From positions 1 through 11,554 of the forward strand of contig CALPNL020000046.1 in assembly GCA_943324925.2 (NCBI GenBank): a stretch of 11,554 bases of DNA. The letters are read 5' to 3'. The position numbers and the translations under genes were made by a program. Positions 1-7,831 of the stretch are shown here, one piece after another. A model generated the notes under the pieces. It made no database searches, was not told the origin of the DNA, and saw only the letters and a list, made by a program, of their open reading frames with translations. Position 1 is the stretch's first letter; each line of letters opens with the position of its first letter. The stretch is from Chitinophaga pinensis (GTDB lineage Bacteria > Bacteroidota > Bacteroidia > Flavobacteriales > Flavobacteriaceae).

Positions 1-459
1 CTTGGGGTCTTTAGTAAAATAATAGGCTAAGGCCAATGATAATGAAGCATCTTCAACCTTATCAATTTCTTGTGAATCGGAAATATCATAGTAGGTAGGA
101 TTTCGAAGTCCATCCTTTTTTATATAAGGTAATCCATCAGGTTTAGTTGGATCTGGCCACCAATAAGGACCCGTACTCATATAATCGTGTTTGTCACCGC
201 TTGGAGGAGATTGCTTCTTATTCATAACTGAATAAACAATTTCTTCTTTAACCAATTTATCGGCTTTTTTTAGTAACAATTTTATAGCTACTACTTTCTC
301 TTTATCATTAGATAAAATCAATTTGTAATTGTTAAAAAGGGCCTTGCCGTCTATTGAAATTGTTCTTGGAATCCCAGAATCTAATTTGCCTTGAGCAAAA
401 AAAGAGGTGAAAATCCCAAAAAATAGTAGTGAAAAAAGAATCTTTTTAGCTTTATTCAT
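1..459 (-). CDS. Alginate_lyase-domain (PF05426) protein, PL38-like, N-terminal part only
   Basis: This gene starts with ATG at 457-459 and stays open for 153 codons to the left edge, so the C-terminus is missing. Residues 1-22 form a signal peptide (basic MNKAKK, then a hydrophobic run ending in FFAQ), so the product is exported. Residues 91-125 carry the block HDYMSTGPYWWPDP followed by KPDGLPYIKKDG and NP, which is the hallmark N-terminal block of the PF05426 alginate_lyase fold, an (alpha/alpha) toroid. Members outside classical PL5 alginate lyases include PL38, described for glucuronan and alginate cleavage. I infer a periplasmic lyase acting on uronic-acid oligosaccharides. The catalytic centre lies mostly beyond the window, so substrate and even activity cannot be judged. 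It lies 47 bases downstream of the sulfatase gene and is probably the next gene of the same operon. The start follows an A-rich leader without a Shine-Dalgarno sequence. Confidence 0.82.
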   Translation of the reverse strand, partial: MNKAKKILFSLLFFGIFTSFFAQGKLDSGIPRTISIDGKALFNNYKLILSNDKEKVVAIKLLLKKADKLVKEEIVYSVMNKKQSPPSGDKHDYMSTGPYWWPDPTKPDGLPYIKKDGLRNPTYYDISDSQEIDKVEDASLSLALAYYFTKDPK

Positions 460-506
460 TATTGTTTATTATTATTGATTTATATTATCTTATAGAACAT
501 CCATTA

Positions 507-2108
507 TTAGTCACCTGAATTTTTCCAATCCAAGGTGTCTCCTTTAAGTCTTCTTAATGCTTCAGCCTCGGTTTTTATTCCTTTGTCCCCTTGATCTTGC
601 ATCCACTTTTTTAATTCAGATAACAGTTTTATCTTAACAGCTGAAAGTTTAGAATCGTCAGCCAAGTTGTCTAATTCATAAACGTCTTTTTTGATATTAT
701 ACAACTCAAATTCTGGTCGGTTACGATATAATTTAGCGTGTTCGGCTTGTTTTGGAGTGACATTAGTAGCCTTTAACCAACTGTTATATAATTTATTTTT
801 TGGTTGAGAACCAGAAGATAAAAAGGGTTCTTTGAATTGCAAATTCCATATTAATTTATAATCGTGATCTTGAATAGAACGAACTGGGTAATTATCGGAA
901 CCATTTTTTATACCTCTTGTGGTATGAACTCCAAATACATAATCACGAACTTCTTTTGGTTTTCCATTAAATGAAGCGAAAAAACTCTTTCCATCCAATT
1001 TCATTGTACCTTCTTTATTTCCTCTCAATGTCTCAGGATTTCCACCTGCAGCTTCAAAAAGTGTAGGAACCACATCAATATATTGAGTTAATATGCCCGT
1101 TCTTGTATTGGGTTGAATTACTTTTGGCCAACGAGCGATAAAAGCCGCTTTTAACCCCATATTATAACACGTCCATTTCGCAAAAGGCATAGAACTTCCA
1201 TGCTCACTAGCAAATAGAAATAGCGTATTCTCTTTTGTTATTTGATTTTCAACCATTCTAGTGCATGTCCCCACAAGACTATCCATATAGGTGATCTCAG
1301 CATAGTATTTAACTAATTCCGAACGTGTTTCTTTGGTGTCAACCATATAGGGTGCTACATTAATTTTATTAGCATCGTACTTTTTAACATCTCCTCTAGT
1401 CCATGGTCCATGAGGTTGATTGGATGCAACGATTAATAAATAAGGTTTTGAAGTGTCCTTATTAATCCATTTTTCAGCATCGGCAAGCTCCACGTCTTTA
1501 CCAGTTCCATTATCACTATTTCTACCACCTAAATATTCAAAAGGGAAATTGGCCATAGGAGCATAATGTTGTTTACCAATTAGGGCAACTCGGTAACCTA
1601 ATTTTTTAAAATGCTGCACAACAGAAATTACATTATCATATACTTGCGCGTGATTAGGGTAACTACCATTTTTTACAGGAAACAATCCGGTGTACAAACT
1701 TTGACGAGTTGGTCCACACATTGCTGTGGCATTATTCATATTGTCAAATGTTAACCCTTCTTTAGCTAATTTAGCTAAATTAGGAGTACGAACATCTTTA
1801 TTACCATAAGGTTCACAATCAATTGAAGTCATATCATCGGCAATAAAAAACAAAATATTAGGTTTGGCAACCGATTCTTTTACTGCATTATTTATTATTA
1901 ATTTCTGATTAGTATACGATGCGATTAGCGTTTTATTTATATCCGTTTTCTCAGCAATAGAAGAAGTTAAATCACCATCTATCGTTTCTGAATTAAAATT
2001 TACTAGTTGTCTATGCCTTTCAAAAGTAGCATTCGTTAGTTTCAAAGTGAATGCAGAAATAACTGCTAAACCTGATAAACCCAAAAATAGAACTATTTTA
2101 TTTTTCAT
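507..2108 (-). CDS. S1-family sulfatase, heparan N-sulfatase-like (resembles subfamily S1_8)
   Basis: This 533-residue protein removes sulfate esters (or N-sulfate) from a saccharide. After a hydrophobic signal segment (about residues 4-22) comes an unusually long, poorly ordered stretch to about residue 80. The sulfatase domain then begins at KPNILFFIADD (metal-binding D91, D92). The formylglycine site is C131-G-P-T-R135, followed by SLYTG, and fits the C-x-P/A-x-R rule for FGE. NGSYPNH (147-153) and IGKQH (177-181) match the sulfamidase (SGSH) branch. The second metal site reads SEHG (301-304), with Glu where most sulfatases have Asp; I recall a similar Glu in S1_8-type proteins. Family members in marine Bacteroidota occur in ulvan loci, but the substrate here is open. 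There is no lipobox, so it is probably periplasmic. It lies 18 bases downstream of the DUF1961 gene and depends on the FGE encoded upstream in the operon. Confidence 0.93.
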   Translation of the reverse strand: MKNKIVLFLGLSGLAVISAFTLKLTNATFERHRQLVNFNSETIDGDLTSSIAEKTDINKTLIASYTNQKLIINNAVKESVAKPNILFFIADDMTSIDCEPYGNKDVRTPNLAKLAKEGLTFDNMNNATAMCGPTRQSLYTGLFPVKNGSYPNHAQVYDNVISVVQHFKKLGYRVALIGKQHYAPMANFPFEYLGGRNSDNGTGKDVELADAEKWINKDTSKPYLLIVASNQPHGPWTRGDVKKYDANKINVAPYMVDTKETRSELVKYYAEITYMDSLVGTCTRMVENQITKENTLFLFASEHGSSMPFAKWTCYNMGLKAAFIARWPKVIQPNTRTGILTQYIDVVPTLFEAAGGNPETLRGNKEGTMKLDGKSFFASFNGKPKEVRDYVFGVHTTRGIKNGSDNYPVRSIQDHDYKLIWNLQFKEPFLSSGSQPKNKLYNSWLKATNVTPKQAEHAKLYRNRPEFELYNIKKDVYELDNLADDSKLSAVKIKLLSELKKWMQDQGDKGIKTEAEALRRLKGDTLDWKNSGD

Positions 2109-2126
2109 TTTTTTTATTATTGTATA

Positions 2127-2855
2127 TTATTTATTCTCTTGTATTTCCCAAACATTAAAATTTCTATAAGCAAAATGAGTCCATTGCATTTGACGGAAAC
2201 CAATTTTTCCGTCTTCCAACATTTTGCCATATTTTATACCGTCATCAGTCCAATCAATTACTTTTCTATTGTCTATGTAAAGTAAAATTTTACCTCCACT
2301 TTTGACTAATTTCATTTTATGAATCGCAGTTGATTGAACAGGAATTCCGATTTCTCCCGTTTGAACTAAATTGAAACCTTTATTTTTTCTCAAATTAGCT
2401 GTTTCCCGATTTGGATTGTCACGACCATTTGCATAATAGGAAATATGATAGTCGTTCATAGCTCCTTTAGTATAATCCGTAAATATTCCTGATGTTCTTT
2501 TTGGCATTGAAGAGTCAAATATGCTTTCCCCGTTACGACCTTTAGCACAGAAAAAAACAATACATAAACCAGCATCAATCGCTTGATTTTGGGCCTCCCA
2601 CTCGGCAATAAAATTACCAGGAAAATCTTCTGGACACCAAAATACGTGATGGCCTTCTTCATTTGGTGAATAGATGTTCAACCAATTGTTATGAAATTCA
2701 ATTTTAGCTGGTCCTTCCAATACCCAATTTTTAACAGATTCAGAGGTGGATAACGAATTTGTATAAATCAATTTTCCTTTATTCAACTCTTGTGAAAAGT
2801 CAGTGAATGGTATTAATAATAGTAAAAAATAGTATGTTTTATAAATTCTCCTCAT
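2127..2855 (-). CDS. DUF1961 (YesU-like) exported protein, concanavalin A-like fold
   Basis: This 242-residue protein has a signal peptide (MRRIYKTYYFLLLLIPF, cleavage near residue 21-22). The mature part matches DUF1961: HHVFWCPEDFPG (69-80), a strand with DAGLCIVFFCAKG (94-106), NDYHISYYANGRDNPNR (134-150), NLRKNKGF (154-161), then IDWTDDG (200-206) and GKIGFRQM (216-223). Bacillus subtilis YesU, in the rhamnogalacturonan cluster, belongs to this family and has a lectin/glucanase-like jelly roll. No catalytic function is established that I know of; sugar binding or cleavage of a small oligosaccharide is inference. I place the start at 2855, because the in-frame extension to 3023 would overlap the cupin gene by 164 bases and puts unrelated sequence before a clear signal peptide. 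The start lies 4 bases after the cupin stop codon, so the two are surely co-transcribed. Confidence 0.88.
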   Translation of the reverse strand: MRRIYKTYYFLLLLIPFTDFSQELNKGKLIYTNSLSTSESVKNWVLEGPAKIEFHNNWLNIYSPNEEGHHVFWCPEDFPGNFIAEWEAQNQAIDAGLCIVFFCAKGRNGESIFDSSMPKRTSGIFTDYTKGAMNDYHISYYANGRDNPNRETANLRKNKGFNLVQTGEIGIPVQSTAIHKMKLVKSGGKILLYIDNRKVIDWTDDGIKYGKMLEDGKIGFRQMQWTHFAYRNFNVWEIQENK

Positions 2856-2859
2856 TATT

Positions 2860-3528
2860 TTACCATTTGATTTTATATTCAATAACAATATTAAACAAAG
2901 GTTTTTTACTAAGATTTTTAGTAACGTGAACCATAGGTTCTGCATATTTAACAGTATTTGCGACCTGCATTCCAGTTCCTGGTTTTCCATTTGGATGGAT
3001 TCTTGGATCGGTGAGTTGCACATCGTTTAATCGAACTACAACTCGTTGCGCATGACTATGTAACTCTCTTGTGTCTCCTGGATTTAAATGTTCTTCAAAA
3101 ACTCTAAATTCATTATCCTCGTAAACCACTATATTTTTTGTGGGTTCTACCCACTCACTTGGTTTTGCTAAATCTGGATGATTTTTTTTTAATGCTATTT
3201 CAAAATAAGACCCTTTTGGCACTTCATAGAATTCATTTTCCTTGAAAACTGCAATTTCACCTCGCTTAATGTTAATTACTCCACGACTACTTTTAAATTT
3301 AATAATATCCAAAGCAGCGATTATTCTAGTACCTATATTTGAAGTATTTGACAATGAAAATAGTGCTCCATCACGCACAACCTTAAAAAATGGGTTGTCA
3401 ATCGCAATGGAATCTTTATCTGAAGTACCGCTTTTATCGATAATTATGTTAATTATTGAATGACAATTTGCGATAGCTAAATTTGCCGTTAACGCAAACA
3501 AAAAAATATAAAAACACCTTATTTTCAT
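2860..3528 (-). CDS. Exported bicupin protein of unknown function
   Basis: This 222-residue protein has a signal peptide (about residues 1-20) and two cupin-like halves. The N-terminal half (about 44-118) includes NPFFKVVRDG and RGEIAVFKENEFYEVPKGSYFEIALK but lacks the usual histidines. The C-terminal half (about 130-220) has G151-x5-H157-S-H159 and later H201-x3-N205, matching parts of cupin motifs 1 and 2; the usual Glu of motif 1 is absent. It ends PLFNIVIEYK. It could bind a metal or a sugar in the periplasm; KdgF-type cupins act on unsaturated uronates, but those are cytosolic and single-domain, so that link is speculative. The start is the ATG at 3526-3528; an in-frame TTG three codons upstream is possible but unneeded. 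It follows the FGE gene by 9 bases and precedes the DUF1961 gene by 4. Confidence 0.78.
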   Translation of the reverse strand: MKIRCFYIFLFALTANLAIANCHSIINIIIDKSGTSDKDSIAIDNPFFKVVRDGALFSLSNTSNIGTRIIAALDIIKFKSSRGVINIKRGEIAVFKENEFYEVPKGSYFEIALKKNHPDLAKPSEWVEPTKNIVVYEDNEFRVFEEHLNPGDTRELHSHAQRVVVRLNDVQLTDPRIHPNGKPGTGMQVANTVKYAEPMVHVTKNLSKKPLFNIVIEYKIKW

Positions 3529-3537
3529 AGTATTCAA

Positions 3538-4647
3538 TTAATTAGAAACACATCTAAAACCTAAATGTTCCATTGAAGAATCGGCAGAACTTTTCATTCT
3601 GGCCGAAACACGATAACCACTACAATAGGACTCATTACATAAAAAAGAGCCCCCTCTCATCACTCGTTTTTCTACCAAAGGTTCATCAGGATCATAACTT
3701 TTTGTAGGGCCTTTTGGATTTATTGCCAACTTAACTTTATTAAAAACTTCATAGGAACTATTATTATATTTATCTGCACACCATTCCCAAACATTTCCCG
3801 CCATATCAAACAAACCATAACCATTTGCTAAAAATGATTTTACTGGGGCTGAGCCAATAAATCCGTCACTAATTTCATTTTTGTAAGGAAAATTACCCTG
3901 AAAATAGTTACAATGATATTTACCCTCATCTACTTTTTCATTTCCCCAAGTATATACCTTTTTAGACAATCCTCCCCTCGCCGCAAATTCCCATTCCGCT
4001 TCTGTTGGCAATCGTTTTCCTGCCCATTTACAATAAGCATTAGCATCGTCCCAACTGATATGAACCACGGGAAAATTATCTTTACCCTCAATGTTACTGT
4101 CTTTTCCTTGGGGATGTTTCCAATTGGCTCCGTGCGACCAGCTCCACCATTGACTGTAATCTTGCAAACTCACTTCACCACTCGTTGGTACAAAAATCAA
4201 TGAGGCCGCTTTTAAAGTTTCCTTATCTGGTATAGGAGTATCTGGGGGCAATTGTTTTTTTAATTCTTCCCAATTTATATCTTTTTCTGCTGTGGTGACA
4301 TAACCAGTGGCAGCAACGAATTTGGCAAATTGGGCATTGGTAACTTCCGTAACATCCATAAAAAAACCATTTAATTTTACTTGGTGTTTAGGAAATTCAT
4401 CCTGACGCGCCTGATCATTATCCCCGCCCATACTGAAGGTACCGCCCGGGATCCAAACCATGCCTTCGTGATTTTTTAAAGTTAATTTTGATTTGCTTTT
4501 AGGTTGGATTTTTTTTACTCCATAACGACTCGGGATTTTTGCGGTACAACACGATTTAACAGTATCCTTAAATTGAATTAAATCAACTGTTTCTTTTGCC
4601 TGAACCTCAAATCCAAAAACCATGAAAAAAAGTACTATTTTATACAT
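3538..4647 (-). CDS. Formylglycine-generating enzyme (SUMF1/FGE-type), exported
   Basis: FGE oxidises the active-site cysteine of sulfatases to formylglycine using oxygen and copper. The 369-residue protein has a signal peptide (about 1-17, MYKIVLFFMVFGFEVQA), then a short segment with C33-C34 and PSR, and the FGE-sulfatase domain from about residue 62 (GMVWIPGGTFSMG) to the end. The match to true FGEs is close: GANWKHPQG (173-181), VVHISWDDANAYCKWAGKRL (194-213), LPTEAEWEFAARGG, FDMAGNVWEW (280-289) and RGGSFLCNESYC (331-342). The two catalytic cysteines C337 and C342 keep the 5-residue spacing of human C336/C341, and C206 and C366 match a structural disulfide pair. This separates it from cysteine-less FGE-like proteins. 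It sits 1 base after the PL6 gene and in the same operon as three sulfatases, its obvious substrates. The signal peptide implies modification after export. Confidence 0.94.
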   Translation of the reverse strand: MYKIVLFFMVFGFEVQAKETVDLIQFKDTVKSCCTAKIPSRYGVKKIQPKSKSKLTLKNHEGMVWIPGGTFSMGGDNDQARQDEFPKHQVKLNGFFMDVTEVTNAQFAKFVAATGYVTTAEKDINWEELKKQLPPDTPIPDKETLKAASLIFVPTSGEVSLQDYSQWWSWSHGANWKHPQGKDSNIEGKDNFPVVHISWDDANAYCKWAGKRLPTEAEWEFAARGGLSKKVYTWGNEKVDEGKYHCNYFQGNFPYKNEISDGFIGSAPVKSFLANGYGLFDMAGNVWEWCADKYNNSSYEVFNKVKLAINPKGPTKSYDPDEPLVEKRVMRGGSFLCNESYCSGYRVSARMKSSADSSMEHLGFRCVSN

Positions 4648-4648
4648 T

Positions 4649-6127
4649 TTAATTATTTTTTATCCAACTTACCCCAACCTCTTTCTTTTTCAAAATCCAA
4701 TTTGGATTAAATATACTAATTTCTGAATTATTTAATTTAATATTATGTATTGAAAGTCTTTGATTGATTTCAGCCAGAACTAAAGGGTCGATATTGGTCT
4801 TCACTTCATAAAAATTATTAATAAAAGGAATTAGTCTAGATTCTATCAATGAAAAGCCTGCTACAGTAGTTTTCCCATTGGTAAAAAAATTATCTTTAAT
4901 TGTAAATGTAGCATTCGAATCGGATAATTCAAAGGGAGAATCATTATTACCAATTGAATTTATGATTGTATTTCCAACTACAATTACATTTTTTGGGGCT
5001 ATCGTGGGCGTTTTCACATCTTTGTTGATCACTCCTAATTTAATTACTGGACCATAAGAATTAACAACAGTATTATAAGCTACAATAGCATTATCAGAGG
5101 GATAATAACCGTTTAATGGGGAATCAACCAATCCATCCATAATAGAAATTGGAAATTTTGATTTTCCTTTTCCACCTTCGATATTCTCTAAATAATTATT
5201 AAAAACAGTATTATTAGGATTTATAATTCTAATTCCACCACTTCTATTTCTACCTGATTTTCCATTAAAATAATTTCCATAGACAAAACATTTTTGTCCA
5301 TGTCTAATAACCATAGCGCCATCATTTCCATAAAAGGAATTAAATCTATAGATATTATTCCAGCTTTTATTGCTAATTATTTCAGCTTCAATTCTCTCGT
5401 CTTCAAAATAGTTGTATTCCACCAAATTAAACCCGTGAGAAAAGGAGGTAGTACTTGTTCCAACTCGAAGTTGCTCTCCACCGTTTGACGAGAAAGTTCT
5501 GTATCCAAAATAATTATGATGAATATGATGAAATGAGGAAGGAGCAACATCGCTACCTGGGACATACTCCTTTTCTTGTTTGTATTCAATTACTAATGTT
5601 GGCCCTGCATTTAATTTACCCTCAAAAGTACAATTATCGATTTCATTATGGGTACCAATTAAATTAACATAATAATTTTTTTTATCACTTTCCTCCGTTG
5701 ACGAGTAATTGATAATTGCACAATTTGTTAATCGGCAATGATTTGCTTCCCCGTTTGTTTTTTTAACTTTGGATTTAAAATCAATTACATTTTGATTTGT
5801 TTCTAATGTGCAATTTCCTTCAAAAAGCAGACCTTCTACAATAAGATAATTACCACCTATAAATAATTGGGAGTTTCCAGAGAAAATAACTTTACCTGCC
5901 GATTGGGCTTTTAAAAAAATTGGATGTTCTGAAGTACCATTAATTAATGGAGTAAAATCAATTTTAACATCTGAATAATTACCCTCCTTCCAAATAATAA
6001 TATCACCTGGAATAACTTTTTTTAATGCAATGTCAAAGTCGGTTTTTGTTGATACTAAATATTCAGTAGCTTTCACTTGTAGAGAAAAAACTATTAATAG
6101 ATGTAAAAAAAAAATCGAATTTTTCAT
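4649..6127 (-). CDS. PL6-family polysaccharide lyase (chondroitinase B/alginate lyase type), Sec-exported
   Basis: This 492-residue protein has a signal peptide (cleavage after about A20) and no T9SS tail or lipobox, so it is probably periplasmic. It is a right-handed parallel beta-helix starting at YLVSTKTDFDIALKKVIPGD, the standard PL6 opening (PF14592). PL6 enzymes cleave uronic-acid glycosides by calcium-assisted beta-elimination. The active site looks complete: candidate calcium ligands N215, E247 and E249, base K254 and acid R275 in MVIRHG (272-277). The spacing E249-K254-R275 (5, then 21) equals that of E245-K250-R271 in chondroitinase B. GGEQLRVGTS (216-225) is a further PL6 hallmark. 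Known PL6 substrates are alginate and dermatan sulfate; the sulfatase neighbours favour a sulfated, epimer-bearing uronan, but that is inference. The start codon is 4 bases beyond the upstream sulfatase stop, and the stop lies 1 base before the FGE start. Confidence 0.92.
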   Translation of the reverse strand: MKNSIFFLHLLIVFSLQVKATEYLVSTKTDFDIALKKVIPGDIIIWKEGNYSDVKIDFTPLINGTSEHPIFLKAQSAGKVIFSGNSQLFIGGNYLIVEGLLFEGNCTLETNQNVIDFKSKVKKTNGEANHCRLTNCAIINYSSTEESDKKNYYVNLIGTHNEIDNCTFEGKLNAGPTLVIEYKQEKEYVPGSDVAPSSFHHIHHNYFGYRTFSSNGGEQLRVGTSTTSFSHGFNLVEYNYFEDERIEAEIISNKSWNNIYRFNSFYGNDGAMVIRHGQKCFVYGNYFNGKSGRNRSGGIRIINPNNTVFNNYLENIEGGKGKSKFPISIMDGLVDSPLNGYYPSDNAIVAYNTVVNSYGPVIKLGVINKDVKTPTIAPKNVIVVGNTIINSIGNNDSPFELSDSNATFTIKDNFFTNGKTTVAGFSLIESRLIPFINNFYEVKTNIDPLVLAEINQRLSIHNIKLNNSEISIFNPNWILKKKEVGVSWIKNN

Positions 6128-6131
6128 TTTA

Positions 6132-7760
6132 TTATTTTACTTGAGTTGCTAAGAATTTTAGCATTTTTGATTTTAAATCTTTTGCTACCGATTTATACTC
6201 TTTAGCATCAACAACGTTTACTGTTTCGTTAGGATCTTTGTCATAGTCGTACAATTCGGCACCAACTACTAAATCAGCGCTAAAAGGTTTATCGCTTCTA
6301 AAATCGTTGGTTAACCAAATGGTGTAACGGTATCTAGTGTCTCTTAGGGAATACCCCATCACTTTTGATGAAGCATAACCTTGACGCTCTGTTTCAGATC
6401 CATTTCCACTTCTAGGGTACTGACTAATTGAAAAATCTTTAACTGATTTAGCCGATTTATTAATTATAGGCAATAAACTTTTTCCGTCTAATGTTTCAGG
6501 GATATTCACACCTGCAGCATCACATAATGTTGGGAATATATCAACAAATTCCGATGGCGAATTTGTAACTGAAGGTACATTTCCGGGAACTGAAATGATC
6601 ATTGGAGTTCGAGTTGCTTGTTCAAAATTAGAGTGTTTACACCAAAGATTATGGTCACCAAGGTGCCAACCATGATCTCCCCAAAGTACAATTATAGTAT
6701 TTTTTGTCAATCCTAATTCATCTAATTTATCCAATAGTTTTCCAACTTGTGCGTCAGTGTAGGATACTGCTGCGAAATAGCCATGAATTAATTCTTTTTG
6801 CTTTTCTAAAGGTAACGTTAATCCGAAATCTTTTTGATCCGTATAAGAAACTAATGGAGGGATATCCGAATATCCGCGCATTTCTCCAGAATTATGAAAA
6901 GCAACGTCTACACTATTTTTAGCTTTTTCTTGAAAAGGAGCTACTATCATGTCTTCTCTTTGGTATAAATCCCAATATTTTTTTGGAGACACAAAAGGCA
7001 AATGCGGTTTTGAAAACCCAACAGCAAAGAAAAATGGTTTAGGATCTGATTTTAATTTTTCTAAAATTTCTAGGGCTCGTGAAGCATTAGCTCCGTCATT
7101 ATAGGCATTATCAGGAACATCAGCACATTCTACAGACGGCTTAACGTATTTAGAAACATAGTCGTCCAATTCTTTATCTGTCAGTCCTTTTTCCTTCCCT
7201 TCATTAGTATATTTAATTGCTAACTCTTTTGTAGCTGGCAATTGATAGGCTCCTAAAACCGGCATTCCGGTTTCTTTTGCATAATAACGCTCTTCTGTTT
7301 TAAAATAATTGTAATATGGAACACTCCAAGAAGGAGCATCCATTTTTTTATCAACACAACGGGAGTCATATATTTTTCCAATTCCTTGAGTTGAGTAACC
7401 TTGAGAAATTAAATATTGTGGTAAACTTACTATATCCGGATTGATATCACGCATTTTTGTTTTTAAGTCCCAAACTTTAGTATAATCGGGTCTTTTACCT
7501 GTCATTAAACTCGCTCTTGTAGGACCGCAAACCGCTTGTTGACAATAATTACTCATAAAAACAGTACCTAATTTTGCCAAACGATCAATGTTTGGAGTTT
7601 TAATTTGAGTATTCCCATAACAACCCAAGATCGGTTTTAAATCATCTATACCTATGAATAAAATGTTAGGCTTTGTTTTTTGCTGTGCAGAAACATTTGA
7701 AAAGAAAAGTGTAGTAAAAACTGCTATTGCTAATTTAAAAATCATGAAGTTATTTTTCAT
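6132..7760 (-). CDS. S1-family sulfatase, iduronate-2-sulfatase-like (resembles subfamily S1_7)
   Basis: This 542-residue protein has a signal peptide (cleavage near A25-Q26) followed directly by the sulfatase domain: PNILFIGIDDLKP (D39, D40 metal ligands) and GCYGN, then the formylglycine motif C78-G-P-T-R82-A-SLMTG. The run KRPDYTKVWDL (89-99) and later LWGDHGWHLGDHNLWCKHSNFE (D362, H363, K375, H376) track the iduronate-2-sulfatase branch rather than the arylsulfatase or SGSH branches. FSKPHLPF (249-256) is another branch marker. The C-terminus has ELYDYDKDPNETVNVV (502-517). Marine S1_7 enzymes include ulvan-active ones, so the target may be a sulfated residue next to iduronate or glucuronate. 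It is probably periplasmic. It is the first gene after the largest gap in the window (71 bases), which holds an inverted repeat. Activity requires the FGE encoded two genes downstream. Confidence 0.94.
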   Translation of the reverse strand: MKNNFMIFKLAIAVFTTLFFSNVSAQQKTKPNILFIGIDDLKPILGCYGNTQIKTPNIDRLAKLGTVFMSNYCQQAVCGPTRASLMTGKRPDYTKVWDLKTKMRDINPDIVSLPQYLISQGYSTQGIGKIYDSRCVDKKMDAPSWSVPYYNYFKTEERYYAKETGMPVLGAYQLPATKELAIKYTNEGKEKGLTDKELDDYVSKYVKPSVECADVPDNAYNDGANASRALEILEKLKSDPKPFFFAVGFSKPHLPFVSPKKYWDLYQREDMIVAPFQEKAKNSVDVAFHNSGEMRGYSDIPPLVSYTDQKDFGLTLPLEKQKELIHGYFAAVSYTDAQVGKLLDKLDELGLTKNTIIVLWGDHGWHLGDHNLWCKHSNFEQATRTPMIISVPGNVPSVTNSPSEFVDIFPTLCDAAGVNIPETLDGKSLLPIINKSAKSVKDFSISQYPRSGNGSETERQGYASSKVMGYSLRDTRYRYTIWLTNDFRSDKPFSADLVVGAELYDYDKDPNETVNVVDAKEYKSVAKDLKSKMLKFLATQVK

Positions 7761-7784
7761 AGTACTAATTTAAAATAAAATATC

Positions 7785-7814
7785 GATTTTAGCATAAAGT
7801 ATATTTCTAAAATC
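7785..7814. repeat. Perfect 8-bp inverted repeat in the 71-base gap between lyase and sulfatase genes
   Basis: GATTTTAG at 7785-7792 and CTAAAATC at 7807-7814 are exact reverse complements separated by 14 bases. On the transcribed strand the hairpin would be followed by a T-rich run. The stem is AT-rich with only two G:C pairs, so it could be a weak attenuator or terminator, a regulator-binding site, a processing site, or chance. The rest of the gap (7761-7831) holds no -33 TTG / -7 TAnnTTTG pair of the Bacteroidota type in the expected strand. Confidence 0.35.
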
Positions 7815-7831
7815 AGTTTGTTTATGAGTTA

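Noticed and set aside
460..506. Promoter or terminator between the SGSH-like sulfatase and the PL38-like gene
   Set aside because: The gap is AT-rich but I found neither a TTG/TAnnTTTG pair nor a G:C-containing hairpin on the minus strand.
2856..3023. In-frame upstream extension of the DUF1961 gene (start at 3023, 298 residues)
   Set aside because: It would overlap the cupin gene by 164 bases and adds sequence without homology before a perfect signal peptide that starts at 2855.
3463..3468. Possible lipoprotein cysteine (C22) in the cupin signal peptide
   Set aside because: The residues before it are I-A-N-C; Asn at -1 does not fit a lipobox, so a normal signal peptidase I site is more likely.
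3529..3537. TTG start for the cupin gene three codons upstream of the ATG
   Set aside because: An ATG at 3526-3528 directly begins a good signal peptide (MKIRC); the TTG is not needed.
2460..5667. Several 60-96-codon open frames on either strand inside the DUF1961, FGE and PL6 genes (for example 3913-4203 plus strand, 5377-5589 minus strand)
   Set aside because: They lie wholly within well-supported genes in other frames, have no domain signature, and look like chance frames in AT-rich DNA.
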